54,090 bases of DNA from Verrucomicrobiota bacterium. Its GTDB lineage: Bacteria > Verrucomicrobiota > Verrucomicrobiia > Opitutales > Opitutaceae. Made by a program: the position numbers and the translations under genes. The notes below the pieces were generated by a model. That model searched no databases. It saw only the letters and a list, made by a program, of their open reading frames with translations, and had not been told where the DNA came from. Location of the stretch: positions 1 through 54,090 of the forward strand of contig JAGVUB010000053.1 of the NCBI GenBank assembly GCA_019136515.1, in the 5' to 3' direction. Shown piece after piece: positions 53,829 to 54,090 of this stretch (position 1 is its first letter; the number at the start of each line of letters is the position of its first letter).

Positions 53829-54090
53829 TCATGCAGTTGCCGCAAATCCACGAGCGAGTCTCCGGCCAGCGTTGGCGAAATCGCCGGCCGGCATGCTCTA
53901 CCCGTGGGTCCGGTCTCCGACCGGACACCTCCGACTCCAGCCGTGACCGCCGGCTCACGTATTCCGGCGTCCAGTCAGCCTATAAGGAGCAGTTGGGAGC
54001 TGGGCGAAACGGCGGAAGGTGTTTATCTCGCGAGGGATGACACCTTCCGGATTGGCCAAGACGGTTCACCCAGCGGGTGAGGGCTCGGCG
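53829..54090. other. Right-edge non-coding region with two hairpins
   Basis: GTCCGGTC/GACCGGAC (53908-53926, 3-base loop) is a perfect 8-bp hairpin, 79 bases after the stop, probably a terminator. GGAAGGTGT (54014-54022) pairs with ACACCTTCC (54040-54048) over a 17-base loop. An ATG at 54037 opens a frame that runs off the window (MTPSGLAKTVHPAGEGSA); it lies partly in that hairpin, so it may be a gene start or chance. No riboswitch class was recognised. Confidence 0.4.

Noticed and set aside
53825..54040. 71-residue ORF after the binding protein
   Set aside because: Composition is arginine/serine-rich and it runs through two hairpins; no start signal.

Overview
The window is very GC-rich DNA in which almost every ORF casts long shadow ORFs on the other strand. 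It carries a large plant-polysaccharide locus made only of secreted enzymes (no SusC/SusD, transporter or regulator), a fused four-ATPase UvrA, and many mosaic intergenic repeats. This looks like a soil or gut Verrucomicrobium of the Opitutaceae type; that assignment is inference from gene content and style, not from a marker gene.

Layout. (1) 1-3.6 kb: the tail of an unidentified gene, two strong hairpins, then a low-GC island on the minus strand with two overlapping reverse transcriptase genes matching the DRT type 3 anti-phage system (drt3a, drt3b). Just downstream of drt3b lies a previously unlabelled structured RNA candidate: a 9-bp closing stem, a GCAA hairpin, a GAAA hairpin and an unpaired ACACAC tract. 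This is the most interesting signal in the window. (2) 3.6-8.4 kb: a broken gene, a membrane-anchored Mrr-like nuclease, a GreA-family protein and a small two-gene cassette, separated by mosaic repeats. A 93-bp copy of the 3' end of recD2 sits about 1.1 kb away from the real one. (3) 8.4-14 kb: recD2, a CE2-type esterase, aroC and a CobW-like protein with a ruined P-loop. (4) 14.4-38.7 kb: 14 plus-strand genes for debranching complex hemicellulose: two GH51, two GH43, a frameshifted GH3, GH31 with PA14, GH29, a GH127-GH43 fusion, GH95, two CE1, one CE6, an alpha/beta hydrolase and a DUF3237 protein. A perfect 15-bp hairpin ends the locus. (5) 38.7-54 kb: a 2017-residue DUF3857/transglutaminase/repeat protein, a pectate-lyase-like beta-helix protein, the 2025-residue UvrA, and a phosphate-binding-like periplasmic protein.

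How the parts work together. The locus encodes extracellular or periplasmic removal of arabinose, xylose, fucose/galactose, acetyl and feruloyl groups from xylan or xyloglucan. No endo-acting backbone enzyme is seen here, so backbone cleavage and uptake must be encoded elsewhere. The repeats are a second theme: short hairpin-forming families occur between genes, and several are also found in frame inside uvrA at linker positions, reminiscent of Rickettsia palindromic elements. One family shows a compensatory base change in its stem.

No tRNA, rRNA, CRISPR array or recognisable insertion sequence was seen.
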